The notes beneath the pieces were generated by a model. That model was not told the DNA's origin, did not search any database, and worked only from the letters and a program-made list of their open reading frames with translations. Shown here piece by piece: positions 9,517-17,502 of a stretch of DNA of 64,000 nucleotides (its first letter is position 1; each line of letters starts with the position of its first letter). The DNA lies in NCBI RefSeq assembly GCF_021590045.1, contig NZ_CP062221.1, positions 1,302,001-1,366,000 of the forward strand, written 5' to 3'. The DNA is from Cellulomonas palmilytica. GTDB taxonomy: Bacteria > Actinomycetota > Actinomycetes > Actinomycetales > Cellulomonadaceae. The position numbers and the translations under genes were made by a program.

Positions 9517-10272
9517 ATGACGAATGCACGTCACCGGGCCGCACGCCGGCCCTCGACGCCGCTGACCGAGCTGGCCGCGGTCGCATCAGAGCAGATGGGT
9601 ACCGTCGGTCGCCGTTCGGCCGTCGTCGCCGCCTCCGGCGGCCTCGTCGTCTCAATGCTCGGCGCGACCCCCGCTCTGGCCGCGACGTCGGACGACGCCT
9701 CCGTGGGCGCGCTCGCCGCCGTCGACACCGAGGCGCTCACCGCCTCCGCCCGCGCGCTGCTCGAGACCGAGGCCGTCGTCAGCGCCCCGGCCGACGCCGC
9801 GTGGACGATCGACGCCCCCGCGCTCAAGGTGTCGATCCCCAAGCCCAAGGCCCCGCCGGTCGTCGAGACCCGCACGGTCACGAAGTCGCCCTCGCGCTCG
9901 TCGCAGCGCGTCGCGAACAACCCGGTGCCGCAGAGCGTCTCGGGCAACGCGGTCCTCGAGATCGCCGCGCGCTACGTCGGCGTCCCGTACGTCTCGGGCG
10001 GCTCGAGCCCCAGCGGCTTCGACTGCTCGGGCTTCATCTCGTACGTGTACCGCCAGCTCGGCGTCTCGCTGCCCCGCACCTCGAGCGGCATGCGCTACGC
10101 GGGCACCGTGGTCTCGCGCGCCGACGCCAAGCCGGGCGACATCATCTGGAGCCCCGGCCACGTCGCGATCTACGCGGGCGGCAACCAGCAGATCGACGCG
10201 CCCCGCCCGGGCAAGACGATCCAGTTCCGCTCCATCTGGCAGAGCTCGCCGGTCTTCATCCGCATCGGCTGA
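9517..10272 (+). CDS. Secreted NlpC/P60 peptidoglycan endopeptidase
   Basis: 251 aa. The N-terminal part contains a signal-like segment (SAVVAASGGLVVSMLGATPALA), a linker rich in Ala and Pro, and a C-terminal NlpC/P60 domain from about residue 148. The catalytic Cys is in GFDCSGFISYVYRQLG (residue 170) and His in SPGHVAIYAGG (residue 215). Such enzymes cut within stem peptides during growth or separation. The start at 9517 has GGAG 8 bases upstream and lies 14 bases after the riboswitch core, so c-di-AMP is expected to control expression. The hydrophobic stretch begins near residue 35, so the signal peptide is unusually long at its N-terminus. Confidence 0.9.
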   Translation: MTNARHRAARRPSTPLTELAAVASEQMGTVGRRSAVVAASGGLVVSMLGATPALAATSDDASVGALAAVDTEALTASARALLETEAVVSAPADAAWTIDAPALKVSIPKPKAPPVVETRTVTKSPSRSSQRVANNPVPQSVSGNAVLEIAARYVGVPYVSGGSSPSGFDCSGFISYVYRQLGVSLPRTSSGMRYAGTVVSRADAKPGDIIWSPGHVAIYAGGNQQIDAPRPGKTIQFRSIWQSSPVFIRIG

Positions 10273-10290
10273 GCTGCCCCGCACGTCACG

Positions 10291-10323
10291 AAGCCCCGGC
10301 GACACGAGCTGTCGCCGGGGCTT
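10291..10323 (+). terminator. Rho-independent terminator after NlpC/P60 gene
   Basis: AAGCCCCGGCGACA (10291-10304), loop CGAGC, then TGTCGCCGGGGCTT (10310-10323) and TTG: a perfect 14-bp stem ending in Ts, 18 bp after the stop codon. Confidence 0.9.
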
Positions 10324-10496
10324 TGTCGTGTCCTCGCACCGTGAGGTGTGGTTAGTCTGATCGCGCACCGAAGCTCCTCGGACGGGCCAGCCAGGTCCGT
10401 CCCACCACGCAGGGAGGGCGCCGTGCCGCCGACAGTCGCCACATCAGGAGACGGACCAGGGGGCGCGCGGGCGCGCGTCCGGCGACGGGGGCGCCC

Positions 10497-11006
10497 GTGA
10501 GCGGCACGCTCGTCCTCAACGCCTCCTACGAGCCGCTGTGCGTGGTCCCCGTGCGGCGCGCGGTGCTCCTGCTCCTTTTGGAGAAGGCGGTCGTCGAGCG
10601 GCCGGGCGCGACCGTCCTGCACTCCGAGCGGCTCAGCGTCGTCGCCCCGTCGGTCGTGCGCCTGCAGCGCTACGTGCGCGTCCCGCACCGGTCGCACGTG
10701 CCGATCACGCGCCGTGCGGTCCTCGCACGCGACCACGAACGGTGCGCCTACTGCGCCGGACGTGCCGACACGGTCGACCACGTCGTGCCGCGCAGCCGCT
10801 CCGGTCCGCACGCGTGGGAGAACGTCGTCGCGGCGTGCGCGCGGTGCAACCACCGCAAGGCCGACCGCCTGCTGTCCGAGCTCGGCTGGGAGCTGCCCTT
10901 CACGCCGCGCGCGCCGCGCGGCCCGCTCGCGGGTCACACCGTGCACGTCCGGCAGCCCGACTGGGAGCCGTACCTGCTCGGCTGGGCGGACGCCTCGGTC
11001 GCCTGA
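10497..11006 (+). CDS. HNH endonuclease domain protein
   Basis: 169 aa, GTG start. The first 60 residues (VLNASYEPLCVVPVRRAVLLLLLEKA) are typical of the stand-alone actinobacterial HNH proteins. The nuclease core is CAYCAGRADTVDHVVPRSRSGP, then the second half W-E-N-V-V-A-A-C-A-R-C-N-H-R-K-A. Two CxxC pairs bind zinc, and the D-H of TVDHVVP and the N-H of CNHRK form the beta-beta-alpha-metal centre. The family is usually chromosomal and its biological role is unknown. It is not in an obvious mobile context here. Confidence 0.88.
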   Translation: MSGTLVLNASYEPLCVVPVRRAVLLLLLEKAVVERPGATVLHSERLSVVAPSVVRLQRYVRVPHRSHVPITRRAVLARDHERCAYCAGRADTVDHVVPRSRSGPHAWENVVAACARCNHRKADRLLSELGWELPFTPRAPRGPLAGHTVHVRQPDWEPYLLGWADASVA

Positions 11007-11121
11007 CGGCGGCGGGGACGGCACGTCACGCGGTCGGCGGGGGAGCGCCTCGCTCTTGAGGAACGCTTGGTGTTGACTTGAGGGAGGGCACCCGGGCAGC
11101 ACCAGCGAAGGAGCAGGGCAC

Positions 11122-12132
11122 ATGACGCGCGACGACGTGATCCTCGTGGGGGTCGACGGGTCGACGGCGAGCCTCTACGCGCTCGACTGGGCCGTCGAGG
11201 AGGCGGTGCGCCGCGGCTGGCGCCTGCACCTCGTGTGCGCGTACGCGCTGCCGTCGTTCGCGGCTGCGTCCCTCGACGGCGGGTACGCCGCGCTCGACGA
11301 CACCGCGATCCAGGAGGGTGCCGCCGCCGTCCTCGCCGAGGCCTCCGCACGCGTCGCCGACCGGGGCGTCCCGGTCACCGCGAAGGTCCACACCGGCGAC
11401 GCCGCGGGCGTGCTCGTCGAGCTGTCGCGCGAGGCGCGGCTCGCGGTCGTCGGCACGCGCGGGCGCGGCGGGTTCGCCGACCGGCTGCTCGGCACCGTGT
11501 CGTCCGCGCTGCCCGCGCACGGGTACTGCCCGGTCGTCGTCGTGCCGCTGCGCGACGCGCAGGGCCACCAGCTGCCCGAGGACGCCGAGGTGCCGCCCGT
11601 CCCGCCCGTGCGCCGCATCGTCGTCGGCGTCGACGGCTCCCCGCAGGCCGAGCGCGCGCTGCGGTACGCGATCGACGAGGCCGGCGCGTGGGGTGCGCAG
11701 CTCACCGCGGTCTCGGGCGTGCCCGTGGGGTCCATGACCGGGCTGCTCGCGTGGCTGCCGTCCACGGTCGACCACGAGCAGGTGCTCGGGGACATGACCG
11801 AGGGGCTCAACGTCGTCGTCGACAAGGCCGTGGCCGGCACCGGCGTCGAGGTGCGGCGGTTCGCGCTCGACGGCACGGGCGCCGAGCTGCTCACCGAGTT
11901 CTCGACCGCGTGCGACCTCGTCGTGCTCGGGTCGCGCGGACGCGGCGGGTTCCGCGGGCTGCTGCTGGGGTCGACGAGCCAGGCCGTGCTGCACCACGCG
12001 TCGTGCCCCGTCATGGTCGTCGGGAGCCGCGCCGAGGACCTCGCCGACCAGGCCGCCGCCGCTGCCGAGGCCGCGCCCGACCCCGTCGAGCCCACGACCG
12101 ACCCCACGGGCGAGCCCACGCCTGAGGCCTGA
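11122..12132 (+). CDS. Universal stress protein with two UspA domains
   Basis: 336 aa, two tandem UspA folds (about residues 5-150 and 168-308). Each begins with a V-G-V-D-G-S strand-loop and ends with the ATP-binding G-x2-G-x9-G signature, seen as GTRGRGGFADRLLGTVSS and GSRGRGGFRGLLLGSTSQ. ATP-binding Usp proteins are induced by stress and stationary phase. A purine-rich GAAGGAGCAGGGCAC ribosome-binding region precedes the ATG at 11122. The last 20 residues are a low-complexity tail of Asp, Pro and Thr. Confidence 0.92.
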   Translation: MTRDDVILVGVDGSTASLYALDWAVEEAVRRGWRLHLVCAYALPSFAAASLDGGYAALDDTAIQEGAAAVLAEASARVADRGVPVTAKVHTGDAAGVLVELSREARLAVVGTRGRGGFADRLLGTVSSALPAHGYCPVVVVPLRDAQGHQLPEDAEVPPVPPVRRIVVGVDGSPQAERALRYAIDEAGAWGAQLTAVSGVPVGSMTGLLAWLPSTVDHEQVLGDMTEGLNVVVDKAVAGTGVEVRRFALDGTGAELLTEFSTACDLVVLGSRGRGGFRGLLLGSTSQAVLHHASCPVMVVGSRAEDLADQAAAAAEAAPDPVEPTTDPTGEPTPEA

Positions 12133-12177
12133 CCGGAGCCGCCTGACCGGAGCCGCCTGACCGGAGCCGCCTGACCG
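12128..12177. repeat. 14-bp tandem repeat at the 3' end of the Usp gene
   Basis: CCTGACCGGAGCCG is repeated three times plus a partial copy, starting within the last codon of the Usp gene. As with the repeat at 6871, the stop-codon neighbourhood itself is duplicated. Confidence 0.85.
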
Positions 12178-12206
12178 TCGCCGGGCTTGCGGCGGGGCGA
12201 CGAGCG

Positions 12207-12656
12207 CTACAGGGGCGTGACGTCCGGGCGGCGCACGAGCGCCGAGAGCACGACCGTCGACCGCGTGCGGGACACGAACGGCTCCGCCGCGAGCCGCTCC
12301 ACCACCTGCTCCAGGTGCCGCATGTCACGCGCCCGGACCTGCACGACGAGGTCCACGTCGCCCGTCACCGTGCTCGCCGTCACCACCTCCGGGTACTGCT
12401 CGACCGCGGCGCGCATGGTCGCCGGGCTCGTCGAGCCCTGGCAGTAGATCTCCACGAACGCCTCGGTCTGCCACCCGAGCGCGGCCGGGTCGAGCCGGAC
12501 CGTGAAGCCGCGGATCACGCCGTCGTCCCGCATGCGGTCCACGCGACGCTTGACCGCGGGCGCCGAGAGCGCGACCTGGGCGCCGATCTGGGCGTACGTC
12601 GCACGCGCGTCGGCCGCGAGGACGCGCAGGATCGCCGCGTCGAGGGGGTCGGTCAT
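12207..12656 (-). CDS. Lrp/AsnC family transcriptional regulator
   Basis: 149 aa, full length for the family. An N-terminal helix-turn-helix (LDAAILRVLAADARATYAQIGAQVALSAPAVKRRVDRMRDDGVI) is followed by a C-terminal RAM ligand-binding and oligomerisation domain (FVEIYCQGS, then VVTASTVTGDVDLVVQVRARDMRHLEQVVERL). The ATG at 12656 begins MTDPLDAAIL, as expected. In mycobacteria an AsnC-type gene sits beside DDAH-like and rocD genes (Rv2321c-Rv2324). Here the same set lies within 4.5 kb, so this protein is the natural candidate regulator of ddaH-rocD; that link is inference. Confidence 0.92.
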   Translation of the reverse strand: MTDPLDAAILRVLAADARATYAQIGAQVALSAPAVKRRVDRMRDDGVIRGFTVRLDPAALGWQTEAFVEIYCQGSTSPATMRAAVEQYPEVVTASTVTGDVDLVVQVRARDMRHLEQVVERLAAEPFVSRTRSTVVLSALVRRPDVTPL

Positions 12657-12873
12657 GCGCCCATGATCCCGCGGACGACGCCGTGCGTGACCAGGTGGCG
12701 ACCCGGTGAGTCGGCGGTGAGTCGGCGGGTGGGTCGGCGGGTGGGTCGGCGGGCGGTCGGCGGGTGAATCGTCGGATGGTCCGGCGAGTGGTCCGGCGGG
12801 CGGCTTCAGTCGAGAGGCGGGCCTGCCGATGCCATTGCAGGATGTTTGCCACGAAAGCGACGGGAGGGACTGC

Positions 12874-14337
12874 GTGAACCAGCCGACGCCGACGACGGAC
12901 GCGCCCGACGGCGCGAACGCCCAGGCGGCGGACCCGCGAGAGGTGGCTGCACCACAGCCCGCACGCGAGACCCCGCCGCCGAGCCCCACCGTCCCGACCC
13001 AGCGCCCCGCCCGCTCGGGCACGCCCGTGACCGCCGCCGACGCCGCGCACACGTCCTCGCACACGTCGTCGCACGCGTCCTCGCCCGCCGGCGGGTCGGC
13101 GCGGCCCGCCGGGGCCGTGCTGCCCCGGCAGCGCGCGCTCCCGACCGAGCCGGGCACCCCCTCGGGGGTCGAGACGCCCGTCCGGACCATCCCGACGCAG
13201 CGCGCGCAGCCCTCGTCGGGCGGCGCGCACGCCCTCGCGGGGATGCCCGCGGGCCTCGTCGCTTCGCCGACGACGCCCGCCCAGGACCCGCCGGCCGGGA
13301 CCCCGTCCTCGACGCAGGCCGCGCTGCCGCCCGAGGTCGCGCGCCGCGCGCTGCGGGTCGCCGACGAGCTGCGCGCACCGCGGACGCTGCGGCCCGCGCA
13401 CCGGCGTGCGCTGCGGGCGGTCGCCGTCGCGGGGATCGTCGCGCTCGCCGCGACCGCGACGGGCGGCTGGGTCGCGCAGGACCGCGCGCACCGGCAGGAC
13501 GTCGCGCGAGCCGAGGCCCGCGCCCGCGTGGACGCGGTCACCGCCGCCGTCGAGGCGCAGGCGCCGTCGTCGTCGGGTGCCCGCGTCGAGGTCGCGACGT
13601 GGACGGGCGCGCGCTCGTCGGAGGTCGCCGCGCTCACCACCGCCGTCGAGGCCGCGGCCGCCGCGCTCGCGGCGACGACGCACGCGCCCGCCGACGCGCG
13701 CACCGCGCTGCAGCGCGCCATCGACACCGCCCGCACGACGGCGGCCGACGACGCGGCGAGCCTGCACGAGCTGCGCACGGCCCGCGCCGGGCTCGTCGGA
13801 CCGCAGAAGACCGCCCAGGACGGCGAGAAGGCGTGGCAGAAGGCCGAGGAGGAGCGCAAGGCCGCCGAGGCCGCGGCCGCCGCCGAGCGGGCGCGTCAGC
13901 GCGTCGCCGCACCGCCACGCTCGACCACGACGAGGCCTCGCACCGGCGGCTCGACGCCCGTGCAGCGCGGGATCCCCGCGGGCGGGCTGGTCTGCTCGGG
14001 CACGGGCGGCTCCGGGGCACGTGAGGCCAGCGCGTCGACGCTGGGCGCCGCGATCAACTCCTACCGCGCGTCGCTCGGCCTGCCGAAGCTCTCGGTCTCC
14101 CGGTCCGGCTCGCTCACCTCGCACGCGCTCGACATGGGCACGCGCGGCGGCATCTGGCACTCGGGCGGCGACAACATCGTCGGCTGCGTGGGGACGAGCA
14201 CCGCGTCGTACCTGGTCCAGGCGTGGGCTCGCTCCGCGAGCCACGACAAGCAGATGCGCCGTACGGACGTCTCGACGATGTACGTCGGCGCGGCGACCCA
14301 GAGCGGCTGGCTGTTCGGCGCGGTCCTCTTCCGCTGA
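12874..14337 (+). CDS. Membrane-anchored CAP (SCP/PR-1) domain protein
   Basis: About 487 aa. Residues 1-180 are a Pro/Thr/Ala-rich cytoplasmic segment. Near residues 185-205 is one membrane helix (ALRAVAVAGIVALAATATGGWV), then an Ala/Glu-rich coiled coil to about residue 345. The C-terminal extracellular domain (SASTLGAAINSYRASLGLPKL, SLTSHALDMGTRGGIWHSGGDNIVG, AWARSASHDKQMRRTDVSTM) is the CAP fold, with the His/Glu-type pocket replaced by HALDM and HSGG. The GTG at 12874 has GGGAGGGAC just upstream; an ATG at 12829 in frame lacks such a site. Role unknown: bacterial CAP proteins are mostly uncharacterised wall-associated proteins. Confidence 0.82.
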   Translation: MNQPTPTTDAPDGANAQAADPREVAAPQPARETPPPSPTVPTQRPARSGTPVTAADAAHTSSHTSSHASSPAGGSARPAGAVLPRQRALPTEPGTPSGVETPVRTIPTQRAQPSSGGAHALAGMPAGLVASPTTPAQDPPAGTPSSTQAALPPEVARRALRVADELRAPRTLRPAHRRALRAVAVAGIVALAATATGGWVAQDRAHRQDVARAEARARVDAVTAAVEAQAPSSSGARVEVATWTGARSSEVAALTTAVEAAAAALAATTHAPADARTALQRAIDTARTTAADDAASLHELRTARAGLVGPQKTAQDGEKAWQKAEEERKAAEAAAAAERARQRVAAPPRSTTTRPRTGGSTPVQRGIPAGGLVCSGTGGSGAREASASTLGAAINSYRASLGLPKLSVSRSGSLTSHALDMGTRGGIWHSGGDNIVGCVGTSTASYLVQAWARSASHDKQMRRTDVSTMYVGAATQSGWLFGAVLFR

Positions 14338-14390
14338 CCCGCCCCCGTCCCCGCCCCGCCCCGCGGCCCCGCCCCGCGACCCCAACCCGC

Positions 14391-14444
14391 GACCCCGCGC
14401 TTGCTCCGGCTCCGACCGCCGGAACCCGGAGCAACCGCGGGGTC
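14391..14444. repeat. REP-like hairpin, possible terminator
   Basis: GACCCCGCGCTTGCTCCGG and CCGGAGCAACCGCGGGGTC are 19-bp arms with one mismatch around a 16-nt loop, 53 bp after the CAP gene. The arms match the palindrome found at 43.4-43.9 kb. It lies between convergent genes, so it may act as a terminator. Confidence 0.85.
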
Positions 14445-14465
14445 GGCCGTGCCCGACCCGCCGAG

Positions 14466-14513
14466 ACCGTCGTTGCTCCGGCTCCGGGGCGCGGGAGCCG
14501 GAGCTACGACGGT
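14466..14513. repeat. Second REP-like hairpin
   Basis: ACCGTCGTTGCTCCGGCTCC (14466-14485) and GGAGCCGGAGCTACGACGGT (14494-14513) form 20-bp arms with one mismatch around loop GGGGCGCG. CGAGACCGTCGTTGCTCCGG recurs exactly at 43877 inside an eCIS gene. The remaining 230 bp to rocD are G-rich low-complexity sequence with no supportable gene. Confidence 0.85.
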
Positions 14514-14743
14514 GTGGGGGCGGGACGGCCGGGGTGGGTCAGGACCGACCCCGCCACGGCTCCGGGAGTGGAGGGGAGTCACCGGAGGGATGACGGGGTC
14601 GGCGGCTGGGTCGGGCCGGGAGGCCCGGGGCGAGGTCGTCGTGCGGCGGGGTGGCCGGCGCGGCGGGGTCGTGGGCGGGGCGGTCGGGTCAGGTCAGACG
14701 GGTCAGACGGGTCCGCGGGGTCAGGGGGTCACGTCAGGGGGGG

Positions 14744-15967
14744 TCACGTCAGGGTGCGCAGGGCCGTGGCGGTGCGCGTGAGGGCCTCGGTGAGGTCCGC
14801 GGGGCTGATGGTCAGCGGCGGCGCCAGACGCAGCGTGCGGCCGTGCGTGTCCTTGGCCAGCACGCCCGCACCCAGCATCGCCTCGCACGCGGCCCGGCCG
14901 GTGCCGTGCGGCACGTCCAGACCGGCCCACAGCCCGAGGCGCCGGTAGCCGGTGAGCAGCCCCTGCGCGGTCATGGCGTCGAGCGCGGCGCCCAGCTCGA
15001 GCCCGCGGGCGCTCGCCGCGGCCTGCACGTCGCCGGGCGTCAGCAGGTCGATCACGGCGAGCGCGACCGCGCACGCGAGCGGGTTGCCGCCGAACGTCGA
15101 GCCGTGCGTGCCGGGGGTCAGCACGCCGAGCACGTCGGACCGCCCGACGACGGCCGACACGGGGAGGATCCCGCCGCCGAGCGCCTTGCCGAGCGTCACG
15201 AGGTCGGGCCGCACGCCCCACGTCTCGCACGCGAGCGTGCGACCGGTGCGGCCGAGCCCGGACTGGATCTCGTCGGCGACGAGCAGCACGCCGGCCTCGT
15301 CGCACGCGGCGCGCACGGCGGGCAGGTACCCGTCGGGCGGCACGACGACCCCGTGCTCGCCCTGCACGGGCTCGAGCAGCACGGCGACGACGGTCTCGTC
15401 GAGCGCGTCCCGCAGCGCGGCGGCGTCGCCGAACGGCACGGTCCGGAAGCCGGGGGTGAAGGGTCCGAAGCCGGTGCGGGCGTCGGGGTCGTCGGAGAAC
15501 GACACGATCGTCGTCGTGCGGCCGTGGAAGTTCCCGGCGGCGACGACGATCGTCGCGCGGTCCGGCGCGATGCCGCGCGTCTCGTAGCCCCACTTGCGCG
15601 CGGCCTTGACGGCGGTCTCGACGGCCTCGGCGCCGGTGTTCATGGGCAGGACGAGCGGGTCGCCGCCCAGCGGACCGGGTGCCAGCAGGGGCCCGACGAG
15701 CGCGGCGAGCGCGTCCGCGAACCGCGGCAGCAGGTCGTGGTCGAACGCGCGGCTCGTGAGCGTGAGCCGGTCGAGCTGCGCGTGCGCGGCGGCGACGAGC
15801 GCGGGGTGCCGGTGGCCGAAGTTGAGCGCGGAGTAGCCCGCGAGCAGGTCGAGGTACCGGTGACCCTCGTCGTCGGTCACCCACGCACCCTCGCCCGAGA
15901 CCAGCGTGACGGGCAGGGGCGCGTAGTTGCGCGCGAGCCGGCTGACGGACGTGGTCGTGGCGGTCAT
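14744..15967 (-). CDS. rocD: Ornithine aminotransferase
   Basis: 407 aa class-III PLP aminotransferase. It converts ornithine + 2-oxoglutarate to glutamate semialdehyde + glutamate in arginine/ornithine catabolism. Conserved features are LDLLAGYSALNFGHRHP, NTGAEAVETAVKAARKWGY, GNFHGRTTTIVSFS, LLVADEIQSGLGRTG and the Schiff-base lysine in LVTLGKALGGG near residue 261, followed by GTHGSTFGGNPLAC. N-T-G-A-E-A rather than N-S-G-A-E-A favours RocD over ArgD. It lies 34 bp downstream of ddaH, so the two form one operon. Confidence 0.93.
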   Translation of the reverse strand: MTATTTSVSRLARNYAPLPVTLVSGEGAWVTDDEGHRYLDLLAGYSALNFGHRHPALVAAAHAQLDRLTLTSRAFDHDLLPRFADALAALVGPLLAPGPLGGDPLVLPMNTGAEAVETAVKAARKWGYETRGIAPDRATIVVAAGNFHGRTTTIVSFSDDPDARTGFGPFTPGFRTVPFGDAAALRDALDETVVAVLLEPVQGEHGVVVPPDGYLPAVRAACDEAGVLLVADEIQSGLGRTGRTLACETWGVRPDLVTLGKALGGGILPVSAVVGRSDVLGVLTPGTHGSTFGGNPLACAVALAVIDLLTPGDVQAAASARGLELGAALDAMTAQGLLTGYRRLGLWAGLDVPHGTGRAACEAMLGAGVLAKDTHGRTLRLAPPLTISPADLTEALTRTATALRTLT

Positions 15968-16001
15968 CGCGCTCTCCTTCGTCGGTCCCGTGAGCCGTCG
16001 C

Positions 16002-16838
16002 TCAGGCGCGGATCTCGAGGGTGCAGCACTTGGCCCCGCCGCCGCCCTTGAGCAGCTCGCTCGTGTCGACGGGGATCGGGGTGTAGCCGCGCTCGCGCAG
16101 CGCGGCGGCCAGGTCGCGCGCCCCGGGGGCGACGACCACGTTCTCGCCGTCGGACACGGCGTTGAGGCCGAGCGCGGCGGCGTCGGACGCGGTCGCGTGG
16201 ATCGCGTCGGGGAACAGCTGGTCGAGCACCGCGCGGCTGCCCGCGGAGAACGCGGGCGGGTAGTACGCGACCTGCGGGGACGCGGGGTCCGACGAGATCA
16301 CGGCGAGCGCGGTGTCGAGGTGGTAGTAGTGCGGGTCGACGAGCTCGAGGCTGATGACCGGGCGGCCGAACAGCTCCTGCGCCTCGGCGTGCGCGGCGCG
16401 GTCGGTGCGGAACCCGGTGCCGGCGAGGACCAGGTCGCCGACGACGAGGATGTCGCCCTCGCCCTCGTTGATCTGCGCGGCGGTGTGCGTGACGTAGCCG
16501 CGGTCCGCGAACCACTTCTGGTAGGCGGGGCCCTCGGGCTGGCGCTCGGGGTACCGGAACTTCGCGGAGTACACGACGCCGCCGACGACGGTCGCGCCGT
16601 TCGCCGCGTAGACCATGTCCGGCAGGCCGGGCAGGGGGTCGATGAGCTCGACCGTGTGCCCGAGGTCGAGGTACGTGTCCCGCAGCGTGCGCCACTGCCG
16701 CAGCGCGAGCTCCACGTCGGTGTACCGGGTCTTGTCCATCCACGGGTTGATCTCGTAGGAGACCGTGTAGTGCACGGGCTCGCACATCAGGTAGTGGCGG
16801 TCGGTACGGCCGGGGGCTCGTCGGGCGGTGGCGGTCAT
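16002..16838 (-). CDS. ddaH: Dimethylarginine dimethylaminohydrolase-type amidinohydrolase
   Basis: 278 aa of the DDAH/arginine deiminase superfamily. DDAH hydrolyses N-methylated arginines to citrulline. Visible motifs are MVYAANGATVVGG, the EGEGDILVVGD loop, the catalytic His in VDPHYYHLDTALAVI, and the nucleophilic Cys near the C-terminus in GGGGAKCCTLEIRA. The ATG at 16838 (MTATARRAP) was chosen because a further 37 codons upstream run into the repeated regulatory region. It is first in an operon with rocD. True substrate might instead be arginine or another guanidino compound. Confidence 0.88.
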   Translation of the reverse strand: MTATARRAPGRTDRHYLMCEPVHYTVSYEINPWMDKTRYTDVELALRQWRTLRDTYLDLGHTVELIDPLPGLPDMVYAANGATVVGGVVYSAKFRYPERQPEGPAYQKWFADRGYVTHTAAQINEGEGDILVVGDLVLAGTGFRTDRAAHAEAQELFGRPVISLELVDPHYYHLDTALAVISSDPASPQVAYYPPAFSAGSRAVLDQLFPDAIHATASDAAALGLNAVSDGENVVVAPGARDLAAALRERGYTPIPVDTSELLKGGGGAKCCTLEIRA

Positions 16839-16914
16839 GGTGCTCCCTGGCTCGGGGACGGGGGTGCGCGGCGCGTGAGGCCGTGGTCGCTTCGAGCGTA
16901 GAGGCGCGCGGCCG

Positions 16915-16992
16915 CGCAACCGATGAACGGCGCTTGCGCATCGGGGCACGATCCGTTGCGTCCGACGAGCCCGGATGAACGATCTGTTGCGC
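16915..16992. promoter_or_regulatory. Repeated GTTGCG-type sites upstream of ddaH-rocD
   Basis: ACGATCCGTTGCGT (16948-16961) and ACGATCTGTTGCGC (16979-16992) are direct repeats 31 bp apart, about three helical turns. Nearby GCGCAACCGATG...CTTGCGCA (16914-16940) supplies an inverted pair. Regularly phased half-sites like this are usual for Lrp/AsnC octamers. Binding by the Lrp protein at 12.2 kb is inferred only. Confidence 0.5.
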
Positions 16993-16994
16993 GC

Positions 16995-17414
16995 CTACGC
17001 GCGGGCCGGGGTGCCTGCGCGTAGCTCGCGGCGCACCGCGCGCAGGGCGAGCGCAGCCGTCCCCGCGAGCACGGGTCGCAGCGCCGCGCGCGTGAGCGCC
17101 CGCGGCAGCGGACCGGCGAGGTGGACGTCCTCGAGCCACAGCACGTGCGACTCGTCGCCGTCGGCACGCACCGCGATCAGCGCACGCCCCAGCAGCAACG
17201 GTCCGCGCTTGGCGAACACCGCGACCCCCGCGCGGTCCCCGTCCGGCGGGTCGAGGCGCGTGATCGTCATGCGGTCCACCAGCACCCGTGCGGTCCTCGC
17301 CTCGACGCGCCCACCGACCGCGGGCGGGCCGTCGGTGGACACCGTCGTCCACGGGATCCACCGCGCGTGGTGGCGCGCGTCGACCAGCAGGTCCCACGCC
17401 TGGTCGGAGGTCAC
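16995..17414 (-). CDS. SRPBCC (START-like) family protein
   Basis: About 139 aa from a GTG; no earlier ATG or GTG exists before an in-frame stop. The opening TSDQAWDLLVDARHHARWIPWT is the usual N-terminus of polyketide-cyclase/START-like proteins, though the first strand appears to be upstream of the GTG (reading A-S-L-T-L-P), so a non-standard start such as CTG is possible. The helix-grip fold binds hydrophobic ligands, and the specific role is unknown. It is divergent from the aldo/keto reductase gene. Confidence 0.75.
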   Translation of the reverse strand: MTSDQAWDLLVDARHHARWIPWTTVSTDGPPAVGGRVEARTARVLVDRMTITRLDPPDGDRAGVAVFAKRGPLLLGRALIAVRADGDESHVLWLEDVHLAGPLPRALTRAALRPVLAGTAALALRAVRRELRAGTPARA

Positions 17415-17502
17415 GGGGAGCGTCAGGGACGCACGGGCTGCAGACGTGGCCGGCCCCCTGTCCGGTTCGGAGAACGTGCTGCGGCGACGTTAACCTCCAG
17501 GC

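Noticed and set aside
12325..14385. Long minus-strand frames opposite the CAP-domain gene
   Set aside because: The plus-strand frame carries a real membrane helix and CAP domain with a good ribosome-binding site. The opposite frames are low-complexity shadows.
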